A DNA stretch of 15,554 nt from Vitreoscilla sp. Lineage in GTDB: Bacteria; Pseudomonadota; Gammaproteobacteria; Burkholderiales; Burkholderiaceae. Positions 1 through 8,336 of this stretch are shown here, in pieces. The translations under genes and the position numbers were made by a program. Location: assembly GCA_014378125.1 (NCBI GenBank), contig JACMOG010000551.1, positions 1 through 15,554 of the forward strand, given 5' to 3'. How positions within the stretch are numbered: position 1 is the first letter of the stretch; every line of letters starts with the position of its first letter. Below the pieces are notes generated by a model. That model saw only the letters and a program-made list of their open reading frames with translations. It ran no database searches and was not told the DNA's origin.

Positions 1-337
1 CCAGTGCCTCGGACTTGTCCATGGCCACCTCCGACGGCTCGCCCTGCCACACATTGGGGCCCAGGTGGTCGCCGCCCAGCAGCAGGCGCGAGGCCGGCAC
101 GCCGCAGGTGGCGGCGATGCCGGAGACGAAACGGTGGAAGTCGGCCGGCCGCATGCCCGTGTAGCCGCCGAACTGGTTCACCTGGTTGGACGTGGCCTCG
201 ATGAGTACGCTGGTGCCATGGCGCGCGCCTTCGGCGAGCGCGGCCTCCAGGACGACGGGATGGGCCGAGCACACGGCGGTGATCCCGACAGGATCGCCCG
301 CCTTGTGGCGGCTCACGAAGTTGAGCAGGTCGTGCAT
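1..337 (-). CDS. GatZ/KbaZ-like tagatose-1,6-bisphosphate aldolase accessory subunit (partial, N-terminal 112 residues)
   Basis: The N-terminal part of a GatZ/KbaZ/AgaZ family protein; the C-terminal part lies beyond the left edge. Visible hallmarks are [17 protein letters not shown] near the start, then [18 protein letters not shown] at roughly residues 45-62 and [14 protein letters not shown] near residues 88-101, all typical of this family. In Escherichia coli these proteins support the class II aldolase GatY/KbaY, which splits tagatose 1,6-bisphosphate into dihydroxyacetone phosphate and glyceraldehyde 3-phosphate; some studies of GalNAc pathways instead assign AgaZ-type proteins as tagatose-6-phosphate kinase. 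The ATG at 337 lies 2 bases after the stop of the transporter gene, so it is probably translationally coupled as the fifth gene of the operon. The cytoplasmic role implies that kinase, isomerase and aldolase genes follow to the left. Family assignment is strong; the choice among GatZ, KbaZ and AgaZ cannot be made from this fragment. Confidence 0.93.
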   Translation of the reverse strand, partial: MHDLLNFVSRHKAGDPVGITAVCSAHPVVLEAALAEGARHGTSVLIEATSNQVNQFGGYTGMRPADFHRFVSGIAATCGVPASRLLLGGDHLGPNVWQGEPSEVAMDKSEAL

Positions 338-339
338 TC

Positions 340-1263
340 TCAGGATTCCGCGGGCGTCTCGGGTTGCAGCGCGAGCATCAGCGCGGCGATCGTGGCCAGC
401 ACCACGCCGGCCAGCTTGAACGGGCCGGGCAGGCCCGCCGACAGGCACATCGCGATCACCGCGGTCAGCAGCGGCGCGCCGGCATTGATCAGCGGCGACA
501 CGACGATGGCCTTGCCGTAGCGGAACGCGTACACCAGCGTCAACGCGCCGATGGCGTTGAGCATCTGGATGATGGCGGCCAGGCCCGGGCCGCTCCAGCC
601 CCAGTGGATGGGCTGCTTGAAGTCGGTGAGCATCAGCGCGAACGGGATCGACGCGACCGCCGACAGCGCCATCCAGCCGAAGATGCTCTCGGCGTTCATG
701 CTGCCGTTGGCCAGCTTGATGACGTAGGCCTGGATGCCCCACGCGGCCAGCACGATCAGCCCCAGCCAGAACCACAGCCCGTAGGTGGACGCCCCGCCGT
801 TGCCGTAGTCGAACAGCGGCAGGCTGACCAGCGCCAGCACCACGCCCAGGATGCCCAGCTTGCCAGTGCGCTCGCCCAGCATCGAGTACGACAGCGCGAT
901 GGTGAGCGCGGGCGACAGCGCGATGATCGGGAAGATCAGGTAGGTGGGCCCGATGCGCACGTCGTAGAACAGCACCAGCTGGCCGCCGGCGCCCAGCAGG
1001 CCGGCCGCCAGGCCCAGCACGACGCTGCGGCGATCGGTCTGGAGACGCACGCCAGACCGGCGCAGCGCAATCCACGCGGGCGGGATCATGGTGAGGCACC
1101 ACACCACGTAGTTGAGCGTCTCGGGAAACCCGTGCTCCGCCGGCAGGCCGGCGAACACGCCCCACACGCCCCACGTGACCGTGGTGATGAGCGCGTACAT
1201 GAGCCAGCGCGACTTCGTGCCGGTGGTGCCGGCGGGCGGGTTCATGGTGAGATCGTTGTTCAT
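340..1263 (-). CDS. DMT/EamA family inner-membrane transporter
   Basis: A 307-residue, highly hydrophobic protein with about ten predicted membrane segments in two repeated halves, matching the drug/metabolite transporter (EamA) superfamily. The first segment holds [14 protein letters not shown]; mid-protein there is [22 protein letters not shown] followed by [19 protein letters not shown], the typical end of an EamA repeat. The second half ends with [24 protein letters not shown]. The ATG at 1263 overlaps the stop of the upstream glycosidase gene by 4 bases (ATGA), which favours it over the ATG at 1245, which has no Shine-Dalgarno sequence. Its place between a periplasmic alpha-galactosidase and a tagatose-pathway gene suggests that it imports the released sugar; this is inferred from context only. 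DMT carriers also move amino acids, nucleotide sugars and other metabolites. There is no PTS or ABC importer in view. Confidence 0.9.
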   Translation of the reverse strand: MNNDLTMNPPAGTTGTKSRWLMYALITTVTWGVWGVFAGLPAEHGFPETLNYVVWCLTMIPPAWIALRRSGVRLQTDRRSVVLGLAAGLLGAGGQLVLFYDVRIGPTYLIFPIIALSPALTIALSYSMLGERTGKLGILGVVLALVSLPLFDYGNGGASTYGLWFWLGLIVLAAWGIQAYVIKLANGSMNAESIFGWMALSAVASIPFALMLTDFKQPIHWGWSGPGLAAIIQMLNAIGALTLVYAFRYGKAIVVSPLINAGAPLLTAVIAMCLSAGLPGPFKLAGVVLATIAALMLALQPETPAES

Positions 1264-3329
1264 GCTTTGCGCGCCAGGATGAGGAGGTTGTTCTTGAAGC
1301 TCACGTCGAGCGTCGGCCGTTGCGAACTGACGGTGCCCAGCGCGCGGCCCTCGATCCAGTCCTCGATCACCCAGTCGCCGGCGCCCAGGCCGCGCAGCGT
1401 CACCGGGCCCTTCCACGTGTCGGCGTAGAAGGCGTAGTGCAGCACGCCCTCCTTCTCCACCACGTGGGTCTCGGGCTTGTCGAACGCGATGTCGTACAGC
1501 TCGCCGCGGTAGGTGCCCTGCGACAGCCGGCGCGCGTTGTAGGCGCCGATCCACTTCTTCCAGTGCGCCTCGTGCTCGGGCGTCAGCAGGAACGAGTCCT
1601 TGGGCTTGGGGTCGACGGGCCAGGTGAACTTGGTGGACACCACGCCGCCCACGCCCACGGTGGACGCGAAGTCCTGTCCACCCGTGCTCAGCTCGACGTG
1701 GTCGCCCGCGTAGGCGGCCGACGCGCCGAGCAGCGCCTTTAGCGTCTTGCCCTTGTGGCGCACCTGCCAGCTCGACTCGGGATCGGACGCGGGAGCCGAG
1801 TCGATCCAGGGCATGTTGTGATACGCATACCCCGTTCCGCATGGGCACACCTCGACGACGGCTTCGGGGTTGACGGCCTTCACCGCGTCGTAGAGCGCCT
1901 TGTAGAAGTCGCCCAGGTGCTGCGCCGAATCCTGCGGATGCGCGTGGTGGTGTGCCGGGTTGTAGCAGGGGGCCACGCCGTTGAGGTGTTGGCCGTCCAC
2001 CTTGAAGCCGTCGAAGCCCCAATCGCCGATGATCTTCTTCGCGATGGTGGCCATGCGCTGCTGTGTCTTGGCATAGGCCGGGCACAGGTAGAAGCTGTTC
2101 CACCAACTCACCAGTTGCGGCGCGCCGTCCTGGTCCAGCAACAGCTCGTCGGCGTCGTCGTGCAGCTCGTCGCTGCCGGGCGCGGCTTGCAGCGGCGCGA
2201 TCCAGAGGCGCGCCAACAGCCCGCGCGAATGGATCTCGTCCGTGAAGGCCCGCATGTCGGCGTCGCCGTTGGGGTACTTGGCCGGATCGGGGCGCCAGTC
2301 GCCGGTGCGCACCTGCCAGCCGTCGTCCAGCACCACCCACTTCAGGCCCAGCTCCTGCATCTTGGGGATGGTGGCGCGTACCAGCGGGAACGAGAACTCA
2401 CGCTCGTAGCCCCACGCGCACCACACGGGGTCGTAGGCGGAGGCCGGCGGCTTCGGCGCGTGGATGCCCTGCAGCGTCATCAGCTGGCGGTAGCGATCGA
2501 GCGGCGCGTAGTAGTCACCGCTGTGCACGGTGACGAAGGACAGGGGCAGGCGCACCATCTCGCCAGGCGCGACGGTGCGCGCGGTGTCGTCGACCAGGCC
2601 GACGTCCACCTCGTCGCCCGCGGCGCGCACGGGCAGAGACACCAGCTGCGGCAGCTTGTCGAGATGGCCCACGGCCAGGCCCACGTCGCGGCGCCACACG
2701 TCGGTCACAGGCGTGCCGCCGCCGTAGTCGGACGCGTCCATGCCCATGAAGTTGCGCTGGTCGAAGCCGCGCACCACCGGCTGCACCCAGTCGCGCCGAT
2801 CGCGGTGCGTGGAGCCGGAGTACGTCCACCAGCCGCCGCCGTGGCGCGGCGACGCCAGCAGGCGGTGCGACACGGCGGACAGTGCCTCCACCTCCAGCGG
2901 CGTCTTGCCCTGGTTCGAGTAGCTGACGTCCAGCAGCGCGGTGCCCGGGAAGGCGTCCAGCAGCGTGATCGTCATCTCCTTCACGACGCCGTCGTTCGAC
3001 CGGCCGACCAGATGCAGCGACTGCCCCGCGCCGAACGGCGTGGCGCCGGCGCGCGGTTCGGCCGACACCAGCGCGAAGCGCTCGATGCGGCGGCCCTTGA
3101 CGGCCACGCCGCTGGCATCGAAGCGCGTGAGCGCCTGCAGCCGCAGGCCGTTCTTGCCGACGACCCGGCAACGCATGTCGTCGTCGAAGTGCAGGCCGAT
3201 GCGGTCGTCCTCCACGCGCACGTGGCCGCGACCGGAGTCGACCAGCGCTGCGCGGCTGGCGGCCGGCAGCAACGTGGTGGCGGCGGGCACGGCGCCCAGC
3301 CACTTCAGGAACGCGCGTCGAGCGGTCAT
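1260..3329 (-). CDS. GH36-type alpha-galactosidase, Tat-exported
   Basis: A 689-residue glycoside hydrolase of clan GH-D, GH36 type. The N-terminus carries a twin-arginine leader ([10 protein letters not shown] at residues 3-12, then a hydrophobic stretch and an AxA-like site near residue 28), so the enzyme is probably folded in the cytoplasm and exported to the periplasm by Tat. An N-terminal beta-rich region (about 30-290) precedes a TIM barrel. Barrel hallmarks are WVVLDDGWQ at 331-339, the FKVDGQ block with likely nucleophile Asp445, a [13 protein letters not shown] block at about 495-507 and a likely acid/base Asp516 in ASDPES. GH36 members remove terminal alpha-galactose; some act on alpha-N-acetylgalactosamine, which would also fit an AgaR-type regulator and a GatZ-type gene. 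The ATG overlaps the amidohydrolase stop by 4 bases, and its own stop overlaps the transporter start by 4 bases. The catalytic residue numbers are my alignment by eye. Confidence 0.9.
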   Translation of the reverse strand: MTARRAFLKWLGAVPAATTLLPAASRAALVDSGRGHVRVEDDRIGLHFDDDMRCRVVGKNGLRLQALTRFDASGVAVKGRRIERFALVSAEPRAGATPFGAGQSLHLVGRSNDGVVKEMTITLLDAFPGTALLDVSYSNQGKTPLEVEALSAVSHRLLASPRHGGGWWTYSGSTHRDRRDWVQPVVRGFDQRNFMGMDASDYGGGTPVTDVWRRDVGLAVGHLDKLPQLVSLPVRAAGDEVDVGLVDDTARTVAPGEMVRLPLSFVTVHSGDYYAPLDRYRQLMTLQGIHAPKPPASAYDPVWCAWGYEREFSFPLVRATIPKMQELGLKWVVLDDGWQVRTGDWRPDPAKYPNGDADMRAFTDEIHSRGLLARLWIAPLQAAPGSDELHDDADELLLDQDGAPQLVSWWNSFYLCPAYAKTQQRMATIAKKIIGDWGFDGFKVDGQHLNGVAPCYNPAHHHAHPQDSAQHLGDFYKALYDAVKAVNPEAVVEVCPCGTGYAYHNMPWIDSAPASDPESSWQVRHKGKTLKALLGASAAYAGDHVELSTGGQDFASTVGVGGVVSTKFTWPVDPKPKDSFLLTPEHEAHWKKWIGAYNARRLSQGTYRGELYDIAFDKPETHVVEKEGVLHYAFYADTWKGPVTLRGLGAGDWVIEDWIEGRALGTVSSQRPTLDVSFKNNLLILARKA

Positions 3330-4417
3330 TGCGAGGATCCCCAGCCACCCTTGAAGGTGCGTTCAGCGTTGAGGTGGTACAGCTTGTCGATGACGCCGCG
3401 CGGCAGCGCCAGGCCCTTCACGGGCTTGTCGAGATCGGCCACCTTGAAGGTGTCGGCGCTGGTGAAGTAGCGCCACTGCTCGCGCCAGGCCTTGCCGGTC
3501 TCGTGCGCCATCTCGGCGCCCGGCTGCGTGGGCTCCTGCTCGATGTCGGTGGCGTACAGCAGGCGGTCCTGGTACTTGATGAAGAAGCGGCGCATCTTCT
3601 CGCGGTCCTGTTGCCCCTGCGACTGGATCTGGCCGATGCGCGCGGCCACGTCCACCGAGGCGCCGGGATAGCGGTCGAGGAAGGCGGCGAGCTCGTCGAC
3701 GTCGCGCTCCAGCGAGGCCATGTGCATGCCCACGAAGTGAAGCTTGGGATGCGCGTCCAGCATGCGGTCGCGCGCGGCCATCTGGTCTTCCCAGCTGGGC
3801 ATCTCCGGATGCAGGTACATGTGGTACTGCGGATGCGCCTTGAAGTACTCGCGGTCGTTGTTGACCGACATCTTGTCCAGCGGCAGCCAGCAGTTGTACG
3901 GCTCGCCCTGGTGGTCGAGCAGCGTGATGCCCTTGGCCTCCATGTAGTCGAACACGGGCTTCAGGCGCAGGTCGTCCAGCATTACCAGCTTGCCTTGCGC
4001 ATCGCGCAACGACATGCCCACGTTCTTCCACACCTTGATGCCCACGGCGCCGGCCGCCATCGCCCCGTCGATGCGGCGCTGCGTGCGTTCCAGCCAGCCC
4101 GCCGACTCGAAGTCGGTTACCGGGAAGGCGCCTGCGAAGGCCACCGTGCTCGGGAACACGGTGTGCAACGCCACGGCGACGCGGAACTGTTCGTCGAGCG
4201 GCGGGAAGTCGGGGTAGTCGACGTTGATCGTGAGCACCTTGAAGTTCTGCGCCCGCGCGGCTTCGATGAACGTGGCCTCCGGGTTGTGCAGGTGCATGTG
4301 CGAGTCGATCTTGGGCACCTTGGCGTAATCGGCCAGCGTGTAGTGCGCCTCGACCTGCGCGCCGGCGTGCGAGGCGCCGAGCGCGAGGACGAGCGCCGCG
4401 AGAAGGGGTCGGGTCAT
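3326..4417 (-). CDS. Exported metal-dependent amidohydrolase (Amidohydrolase_2-type), substrate unknown
   Basis: A 363-residue TIM-barrel hydrolase of the amidohydrolase superfamily, resembling Amidohydrolase_2 proteins. Residues 1-20 form a Sec signal peptide (MTRPLLAALVLALGASHAGA). The metal-binding set appears complete: HMH at 40-42 (in KIDSHMHLHN), Lys128 in GIKVWKN, His169 in LLDHQGEP, His232 in VGMHMAS and Asp291 in YATDIEQ. Members of this group act as lactonases, decarboxylases or amidases, and I cannot pick one. The gene sits between the TonB receptor (2-base gap after its TGA) and the GH36 gene (ATGA overlap), so it is part of the sugar operon and probably acts in the periplasm on the imported compound or a product of it. 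The ATG at 4417 was preferred; a GTG at 4423 overlaps the upstream stop and would add only two residues. Confidence 0.88.
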   Translation of the reverse strand: MTRPLLAALVLALGASHAGAQVEAHYTLADYAKVPKIDSHMHLHNPEATFIEAARAQNFKVLTINVDYPDFPPLDEQFRVAVALHTVFPSTVAFAGAFPVTDFESAGWLERTQRRIDGAMAAGAVGIKVWKNVGMSLRDAQGKLVMLDDLRLKPVFDYMEAKGITLLDHQGEPYNCWLPLDKMSVNNDREYFKAHPQYHMYLHPEMPSWEDQMAARDRMLDAHPKLHFVGMHMASLERDVDELAAFLDRYPGASVDVAARIGQIQSQGQQDREKMRRFFIKYQDRLLYATDIEQEPTQPGAEMAHETGKAWREQWRYFTSADTFKVADLDKPVKGLALPRGVIDKLYHLNAERTFKGGWGSSQ

Positions 4418-4419
4418 GG

Positions 4420-7281
4420 TCACAGCGAGAGGCTCATGCCGAGCGTGAAGGCGCGGCCGTAGCGGGCGTAGCCGTTGGGAAGCGTCACCTGGCCGTTGGT
4501 CAGCACGTACTCCTCCTTGGTGTCGAGCAGGTTGCGGCCTTCCAGCGTGAAGCGCAGGTGGTCGGTGAGGCTGTAGGCCATCTGGCCCGTGAGCCAGGTG
4601 ATGGCCTTGGCCTCGGCGTTGAAGCCGGCGCCCAGCGCGTTGTTGGTGGTGACGTACTGCGCCGTGTGGTCGCCCGTGACGCTGGCGCTCCACGCGCCCT
4701 TCTCGTACAGCACGCCCAGCGACGACGTGGCCGGCGCGATGCCCTCGAGCGGCTGCTCGAGCCCGTCCACCCAGCTCTTGGACACGTTGCGGGTGTACTG
4801 CCCGCGCACGCCGAAGCCGTTGGCCCACAGGTGCTGGAAGCCGGCCTCCCAGCCGCGTACCCGGGCGCGGTCGCCGTTGATGGGCGTCTGCACGTTGAAC
4901 AGGTGGCCCGGCACGCCGATGTCCACGCCCGTGCTGTACCGCTGCGTGATCTGGTTCTTGATGTTCTTCTGGTAGACCGCGAAGTTGACCTCCGAGTCCT
5001 TCGCGTAGTAGTACTCCAGCGAGGCGTCGAACTGCAGCGCGCTGTAGGGCTTCAGCTTCGCGTTGCCGCCGAAGATGTCGGTGAAGTCGCCCCACGACAC
5101 GCTCTGCGTGGTGCTGGTGGGCGCCAGGCTGTCCACCGACGGCCGCGCCATCGTCTTGGCCGCGCCCAGCCGCAGCTGCAGCGGCTGGCTGATGTGCCAG
5201 ATGTAGTTGGCCGACGGCAGCGCGTAGGTGTAGTTGCCCTTCTCGGTGAGCGGCGTGGGCGCGCCGTAGGTCACGGTGTAGTCGAACGGGTCGAGCTCCT
5301 CCAGGCCGATGATCTTGGCGTCCCAGGCGAGCGAGCTGGTCTTCGTGTTGACGAAGCGCACGCCCGCGTCGGCGTTCCAGTTGTCGCCCGACATGTCGGC
5401 CTGCAGCCAGGCCGCGATGGTGCGCTCGGTGACGCGATAGCTCTGCAGCGGATCCCACGCCGGCGCGGCGGCCGCGTAGCTGTAGGTGCTGCCGTCGGAG
5501 CGCGTCTTGCCGTCGTAGGCCTTGAGCTGGTTGATGTAGTTGTTGGTGTCGAAGCTGAGGAAATTGCGCGGGAAGTTGCCCGACACGCCCTCCATGAAGT
5601 TCGGCAGGCTCAGGTGCTGGTCGATGACGTTGCCGCCCAGCGAGGCCACGTTGACGGCGTCGGCGCCCGAGTAGTAGTTGGCGCCGTTGTTGAAGTCGTT
5701 GTCGATCAGGTTGCGCACCTTCTTGCGCGACGTGAAGGCGACGCCGAACTTGAGCTGGTCGACGTGGGCCTTGTCGATCTGCAGCACCGCGGCCTCGGAG
5801 GCGCCCAGGATGCGGTCGTCCACGTTGTCGCCGGACAGCTCGAAATAGTGCGTGTTGAAGTCGGACGCGCCGAACTGGCCGTTGGCCAGGCCGGTGGTCA
5901 GGTCGCGCCCGCCGTCGGACGACACGGAGATGTCGGGCACCTGGCCGCCGTCGAGCGTGATGTGCGTCGTGTTGGGCTGGTTCATGCGCAGCACGACGTA
6001 GGTGTCCTGGCCGCCGGAGTGGCGGCTGGAGGTGGACGCGTACGCGTCGCTGGTCAGCACCAGGTCCTTCGTGGCGTGCCACTCGGCGTTGATGCCGTAC
6101 AGGCCGGTGTCGACGACGCGGTGCGAGGTCTTGTTCAACAGCTCCGGGTTCATGCGCAACTCCGGATCGGTGTTGTTCATGGTGAAGTCGGTGACCACGC
6201 CGTTGGTGACGGTCATGTTGGACCAGCGCTCGGGCGAGAACAGCGGGTAGAACGACTGCTCGTAGCCCACCTGCGGCGAGTCGAGTCGCGTCTTGATGCC
6301 GTCGACCACCACCTTCAGGTCGCTGTCGGGACGCCACTCGAGCTTGCCCGAGAGGGCGAGCCGCTTCTTGTCCTCGATGATCGAGCCCACGCGGAACTGG
6401 CCCGGGGCGATCAGGCCTTCCTCGTTCGGGTCGAGCACGCCGTTGCCGTTCAGGTCGATGTTGCCGCCCCAAGCGTTGCCGCTCCAGTTGGCCTTCGGGT
6501 CGCTGATCGGGTTGCGCGCCCAGCCGCCGTCGTTGCCGGCCTCGTCGGTGCGCTCGCGGCGATGTGCGTAGACCACGCCCACCAGCACGCCGAAGTGGTT
6601 CTCGTCGAACGTGTTGCTGTAGGTGCCCGACAGCTTCGAGCCCTTGAGCGTCGTCATCAGGTTGCGGTCGCCTTCGACGCGCAGCAGCCCGTGCTGGCCC
6701 TTCTGGTCGAACGGGCTGGCCGAGCGCAGGTTCACCAGACCGCCGATGGCGCCCTCGGTGTTCGAGGCCGACGCCGACTTGATGACGTCGGCGCCGTTGA
6801 TGATGTCGGACGGGAGCACGTCGAACGCGAAGTCGCGGCCGGCGCCGTCGGTGCCCAGGATGCGGCCGTTGAAGGTGGTGAGCGTGTATTCGGGGCCCAG
6901 GCCGCGCACGCTGACGTACTGGCCTTCACCGCCGGCGGTTCGGCTGATGGACACGCCGGTGATGTGGCTCAGCGAGTCGGCCACGTTGTCGTCGGGAAAG
7001 CGGCCCAGCTCGGTGGCGCTGATGCTGTCCTGGATCTGCGCCGAATCGCGCTTGATCGCGAGCGCGCGTTCGAGGCTGGCGCGGGTGCCGGTGACGACGA
7101 CCACGGCGTCGGCGCCCTGGGCAGCGTCACGTTCGGCGGAGGAGGTGGGCTGGGACGCGGCGGCGGCGGCAGGCGCGGCGGCCTGGGCATGGCCGGCGGC
7201 ATGGGACAGCAGGCCCACGGCGGCGAGCGCGAGCACGGACAGGCGATGCGGGACGGGGCGCGGAATCGAACGGAGACTCAT
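4420..7281 (-). CDS. TonB-dependent outer-membrane receptor (carbohydrate-type)
   Basis: A 953-residue TonB-dependent receptor of the long type common in Xanthomonas and Caulobacter sugar loci. A signal peptide (about residues 1-34, with an AGHAQA cleavage region) is followed by an alanine-rich linker, a TonB-box-like VVVVTGTR at 60-67, and a plug domain from about 75 to 190 with ELGRFPDDNVADSLSHITGV, YVSVRGLGPEY and the EGAIGGLVNLRS block. The remainder is beta-barrel, with the C-terminal strand YARYGRAFTLGMSLSL. The start at 7281 is set by an AAGGAA Shine-Dalgarno sequence with 6 bases of spacing; an in-frame ATG at 7368 would prepend 29 residues that do not look like a signal sequence. It is the first gene of the operon, and its position ahead of an alpha-galactosidase suggests uptake of alpha-galactosides or alpha-GalNAc glycans. 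The substrate is inferred from the neighbours. Confidence 0.95.
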   Translation of the reverse strand: MSLRSIPRPVPHRLSVLALAAVGLLSHAAGHAQAAAPAAAAASQPTSSAERDAAQGADAVVVVTGTRASLERALAIKRDSAQIQDSISATELGRFPDDNVADSLSHITGVSISRTAGGEGQYVSVRGLGPEYTLTTFNGRILGTDGAGRDFAFDVLPSDIINGADVIKSASASNTEGAIGGLVNLRSASPFDQKGQHGLLRVEGDRNLMTTLKGSKLSGTYSNTFDENHFGVLVGVVYAHRRERTDEAGNDGGWARNPISDPKANWSGNAWGGNIDLNGNGVLDPNEEGLIAPGQFRVGSIIEDKKRLALSGKLEWRPDSDLKVVVDGIKTRLDSPQVGYEQSFYPLFSPERWSNMTVTNGVVTDFTMNNTDPELRMNPELLNKTSHRVVDTGLYGINAEWHATKDLVLTSDAYASTSSRHSGGQDTYVVLRMNQPNTTHITLDGGQVPDISVSSDGGRDLTTGLANGQFGASDFNTHYFELSGDNVDDRILGASEAAVLQIDKAHVDQLKFGVAFTSRKKVRNLIDNDFNNGANYYSGADAVNVASLGGNVIDQHLSLPNFMEGVSGNFPRNFLSFDTNNYINQLKAYDGKTRSDGSTYSYAAAAPAWDPLQSYRVTERTIAAWLQADMSGDNWNADAGVRFVNTKTSSLAWDAKIIGLEELDPFDYTVTYGAPTPLTEKGNYTYALPSANYIWHISQPLQLRLGAAKTMARPSVDSLAPTSTTQSVSWGDFTDIFGGNAKLKPYSALQFDASLEYYYAKDSEVNFAVYQKNIKNQITQRYSTGVDIGVPGHLFNVQTPINGDRARVRGWEAGFQHLWANGFGVRGQYTRNVSKSWVDGLEQPLEGIAPATSSLGVLYEKGAWSASVTGDHTAQYVTTNNALGAGFNAEAKAITWLTGQMAYSLTDHLRFTLEGRNLLDTKEEYVLTNGQVTLPNGYARYGRAFTLGMSLSL

Positions 7282-7287
7282 CGGTGG

Positions 7288-7293
7288 TTCCTT
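7288..7293 (-). promoter_or_regulatory. Ribosome binding site of the TonB receptor gene
   Basis: AAGGAA on the minus strand, 6 bases before the ATG at 7281. It is the best Shine-Dalgarno match near any candidate start and settles the start of the receptor gene. Confidence 0.75.
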
Positions 7294-7398
7294 GTGGGGG
7301 TCGGCCGCTGGCTTGAGCAAGCTGGCGCAATCGGAGGCGCAAGGGGTCGGAACGGCTTCTGTGGCCACTCTCGAGCAGGCAGATGAAGTCTACGTTTT

Positions 7399-7416
7399 CT
7401 TTCGAATCCTTTCGTT
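7399..7416. promoter_or_regulatory. Two tandem DeoR-type half-sites in the leader of the receptor operon
   Basis: CTTTCGAA at 7399-7406 and CTTTCGTT at 7409-7416 are spaced exactly 10 bases apart, one helical turn. They carry the same CTTTCG core as the main palindrome at 7441-7464 and lie downstream of the predicted transcription start, where bound repressor could block elongation or form a loop. Repeated CTTTCG-like cores are typical of operators of AgaR-type DeoR-family repressors. Confidence 0.55.
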
Positions 7417-7440
7417 CATAGTTTTCACTTACGGTTTACG

Positions 7441-7464
7441 CTTTCGTTATGAGGATAACGAAAG
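7441..7464. promoter_or_regulatory. Perfect inverted repeat, predicted operator for the adjacent DeoR-family repressor
   Basis: Arms CTTTCGTTAT (7441-7450) and ATAACGAAAG (7455-7464) are perfect 10-base inverted repeats around a 4-base spacer. The site covers the predicted -10 box of the receptor operon. The same CTTTCGTTAT half, on the minus strand, occurs at the repressor gene's own promoter. No T-run follows on either strand, so a terminator is unlikely. Confidence 0.75.
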
Positions 7465-7480
7465 ATCACCGCAAAGACAA
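7452..7480 (-). promoter_or_regulatory. Predicted sigma-70 promoter of the receptor/GH36 operon
   Basis: On the minus strand TTGTCT (7480-7475) is separated by 17 bases from TATCCT (7457-7452). The start of transcription would be near 7445, giving a leader of about 165 bases before the ATG at 7281. The -10 box lies inside the 7441-7464 palindrome, which suits direct repression. It starts 3 bases after the repressor gene's stop codon. Confidence 0.55.
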
Positions 7481-7483
7481 TTT

Positions 7484-8293
7484 CTAGACGAGCACCACTT
7501 CCACCCCGCGCCGCCGCAGCTCCTCCACCGTCTCGGGATTGGCCGCCGAGTCGGTGATGAGCATGTGCAGCTGGTCGACGCTGGCGATCACCGAGAGGTT
7601 GCGCCGCATCAGTTTGGACGAGTCGGCCACCGCGATCACCTGGCGCGAGATGCGGATCATCTGGGCGTTGGACTGCGCCTCCTGCAGGTAGGGCGTCATC
7701 AGCCCGATCTCGGGGTCGAGGCTGTCGACGCCCAGGAACAGCCGGTCGGCATGCAGCCCGTTGAGCGAGTTCACCGCGATGGGCCCGGACAACGAGAACG
7801 ACTGCTGGCGCAGCTGGCCGCCCGGCATGATCAGGTTGACGTGCGGCACCGGCGCCAGCACCGTGGCGATGTTGAGCGCGTTGGTGATCACGTTGATGCC
7901 CGTGAGCGGCAGGCCGCGGATCTGGCTGGCGAGCGCGTAGGTGGTGGTGCCCGAGTCGAGCAGGATCGTCTCGCCGTCGCGGATGAGCGCGGCCGCGGCC
8001 GCGGCGATGCGCTGCTTCTGCTCCTGGTGCAGCGTCTGCTTGACGTTGAGCGGCACCTCCTCCTCGTCGCGCACCGGCAGCGCGCCGCCGCGGGTGCGCA
8101 CCAGCGCGCCTTCGGCCGCCAGCGCGGCCAAGTCGGCCCGGATGGTGACCAGCGAGGTCTTGAAGCGATCGGCCAGCTGGGCCACGGTGACGCGGCGCTG
8201 CTCGCGCACCAGGGCCAGGATCAGCCCGCGGCGCTCGTCGATGAGCAGGCCGTCGGGGCGCGCCGGGGTCGTTTCGAGGGTGGGTGCGGGCAT
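7484..8293 (-). CDS. DeoR-family (AgaR-like) transcriptional repressor
   Basis: A 269-residue protein with the standard DeoR layout and length. Residues about 20-75 form a winged helix-turn-helix with VAQLADRFKTSLVTIRADLAALAAEG, ending in the usual RTRGGAL wing. From about residue 90 there is the sugar-phosphate-binding DeoRC domain, with LDSGTTT at 112-118 and GINVITNALNIATVL. Such proteins repress sugar catabolic operons and release DNA on binding a phosphorylated sugar; here a tagatose or galactosamine phosphate would fit the GatZ-type gene, though that is inference. It is transcribed in the same direction as the operon, which begins right after it. The ATG at 8293 has only a weak Shine-Dalgarno sequence. 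Matching palindromes at its own promoter and at the operon promoter imply autoregulation. Confidence 0.93.
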   Translation of the reverse strand: MPAPTLETTPARPDGLLIDERRGLILALVREQRRVTVAQLADRFKTSLVTIRADLAALAAEGALVRTRGGALPVRDEEEVPLNVKQTLHQEQKQRIAAAAAALIRDGETILLDSGTTTYALASQIRGLPLTGINVITNALNIATVLAPVPHVNLIMPGGQLRQQSFSLSGPIAVNSLNGLHADRLFLGVDSLDPEIGLMTPYLQEAQSNAQMIRISRQVIAVADSSKLMRRNLSVIASVDQLHMLITDSAANPETVEELRRRGVEVVLV

Positions 8294-8316
8294 TCCGGAT
8301 CTCGGGACATTGGCAA

Positions 8317-8336
8317 CTTTCGAATCATAACGAAAG
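8317..8336. promoter_or_regulatory. Predicted DeoR autoregulatory operator
   Basis: Inverted arms CTTTCG (8317-8322) and CGAAAG (8331-8336) around an 8-base spacer. The site overlaps the -10 box of the repressor gene promoter. Read on the minus strand it begins CTTTCGTTAT, identical to the first ten bases of the operator in front of the receptor operon. Confidence 0.7.

Noticed and set aside
4421..4423. GTG at 4423 as the amidohydrolase start (GTGA overlap with the receptor stop)
   Set aside because: It adds only two residues, and the ATG at 4417 directly opens a normal signal peptide. It cannot be fully excluded.
4558..7386. A 942-codon open frame on the plus strand antisense to the TonB receptor
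   Set aside because: Its translation is arginine-, valine- and alanine-rich with no recognisable domain, whereas the minus strand encodes a clear receptor. Long antisense frames are expected in GC-rich DNA with biased third positions.
7441..7464. The 10-base inverted repeat as a terminator of the repressor gene
   Set aside because: No T-run follows on either strand, the stem contains the predicted -10 box, and its half-site recurs at the repressor gene promoter, so an operator is the better reading.
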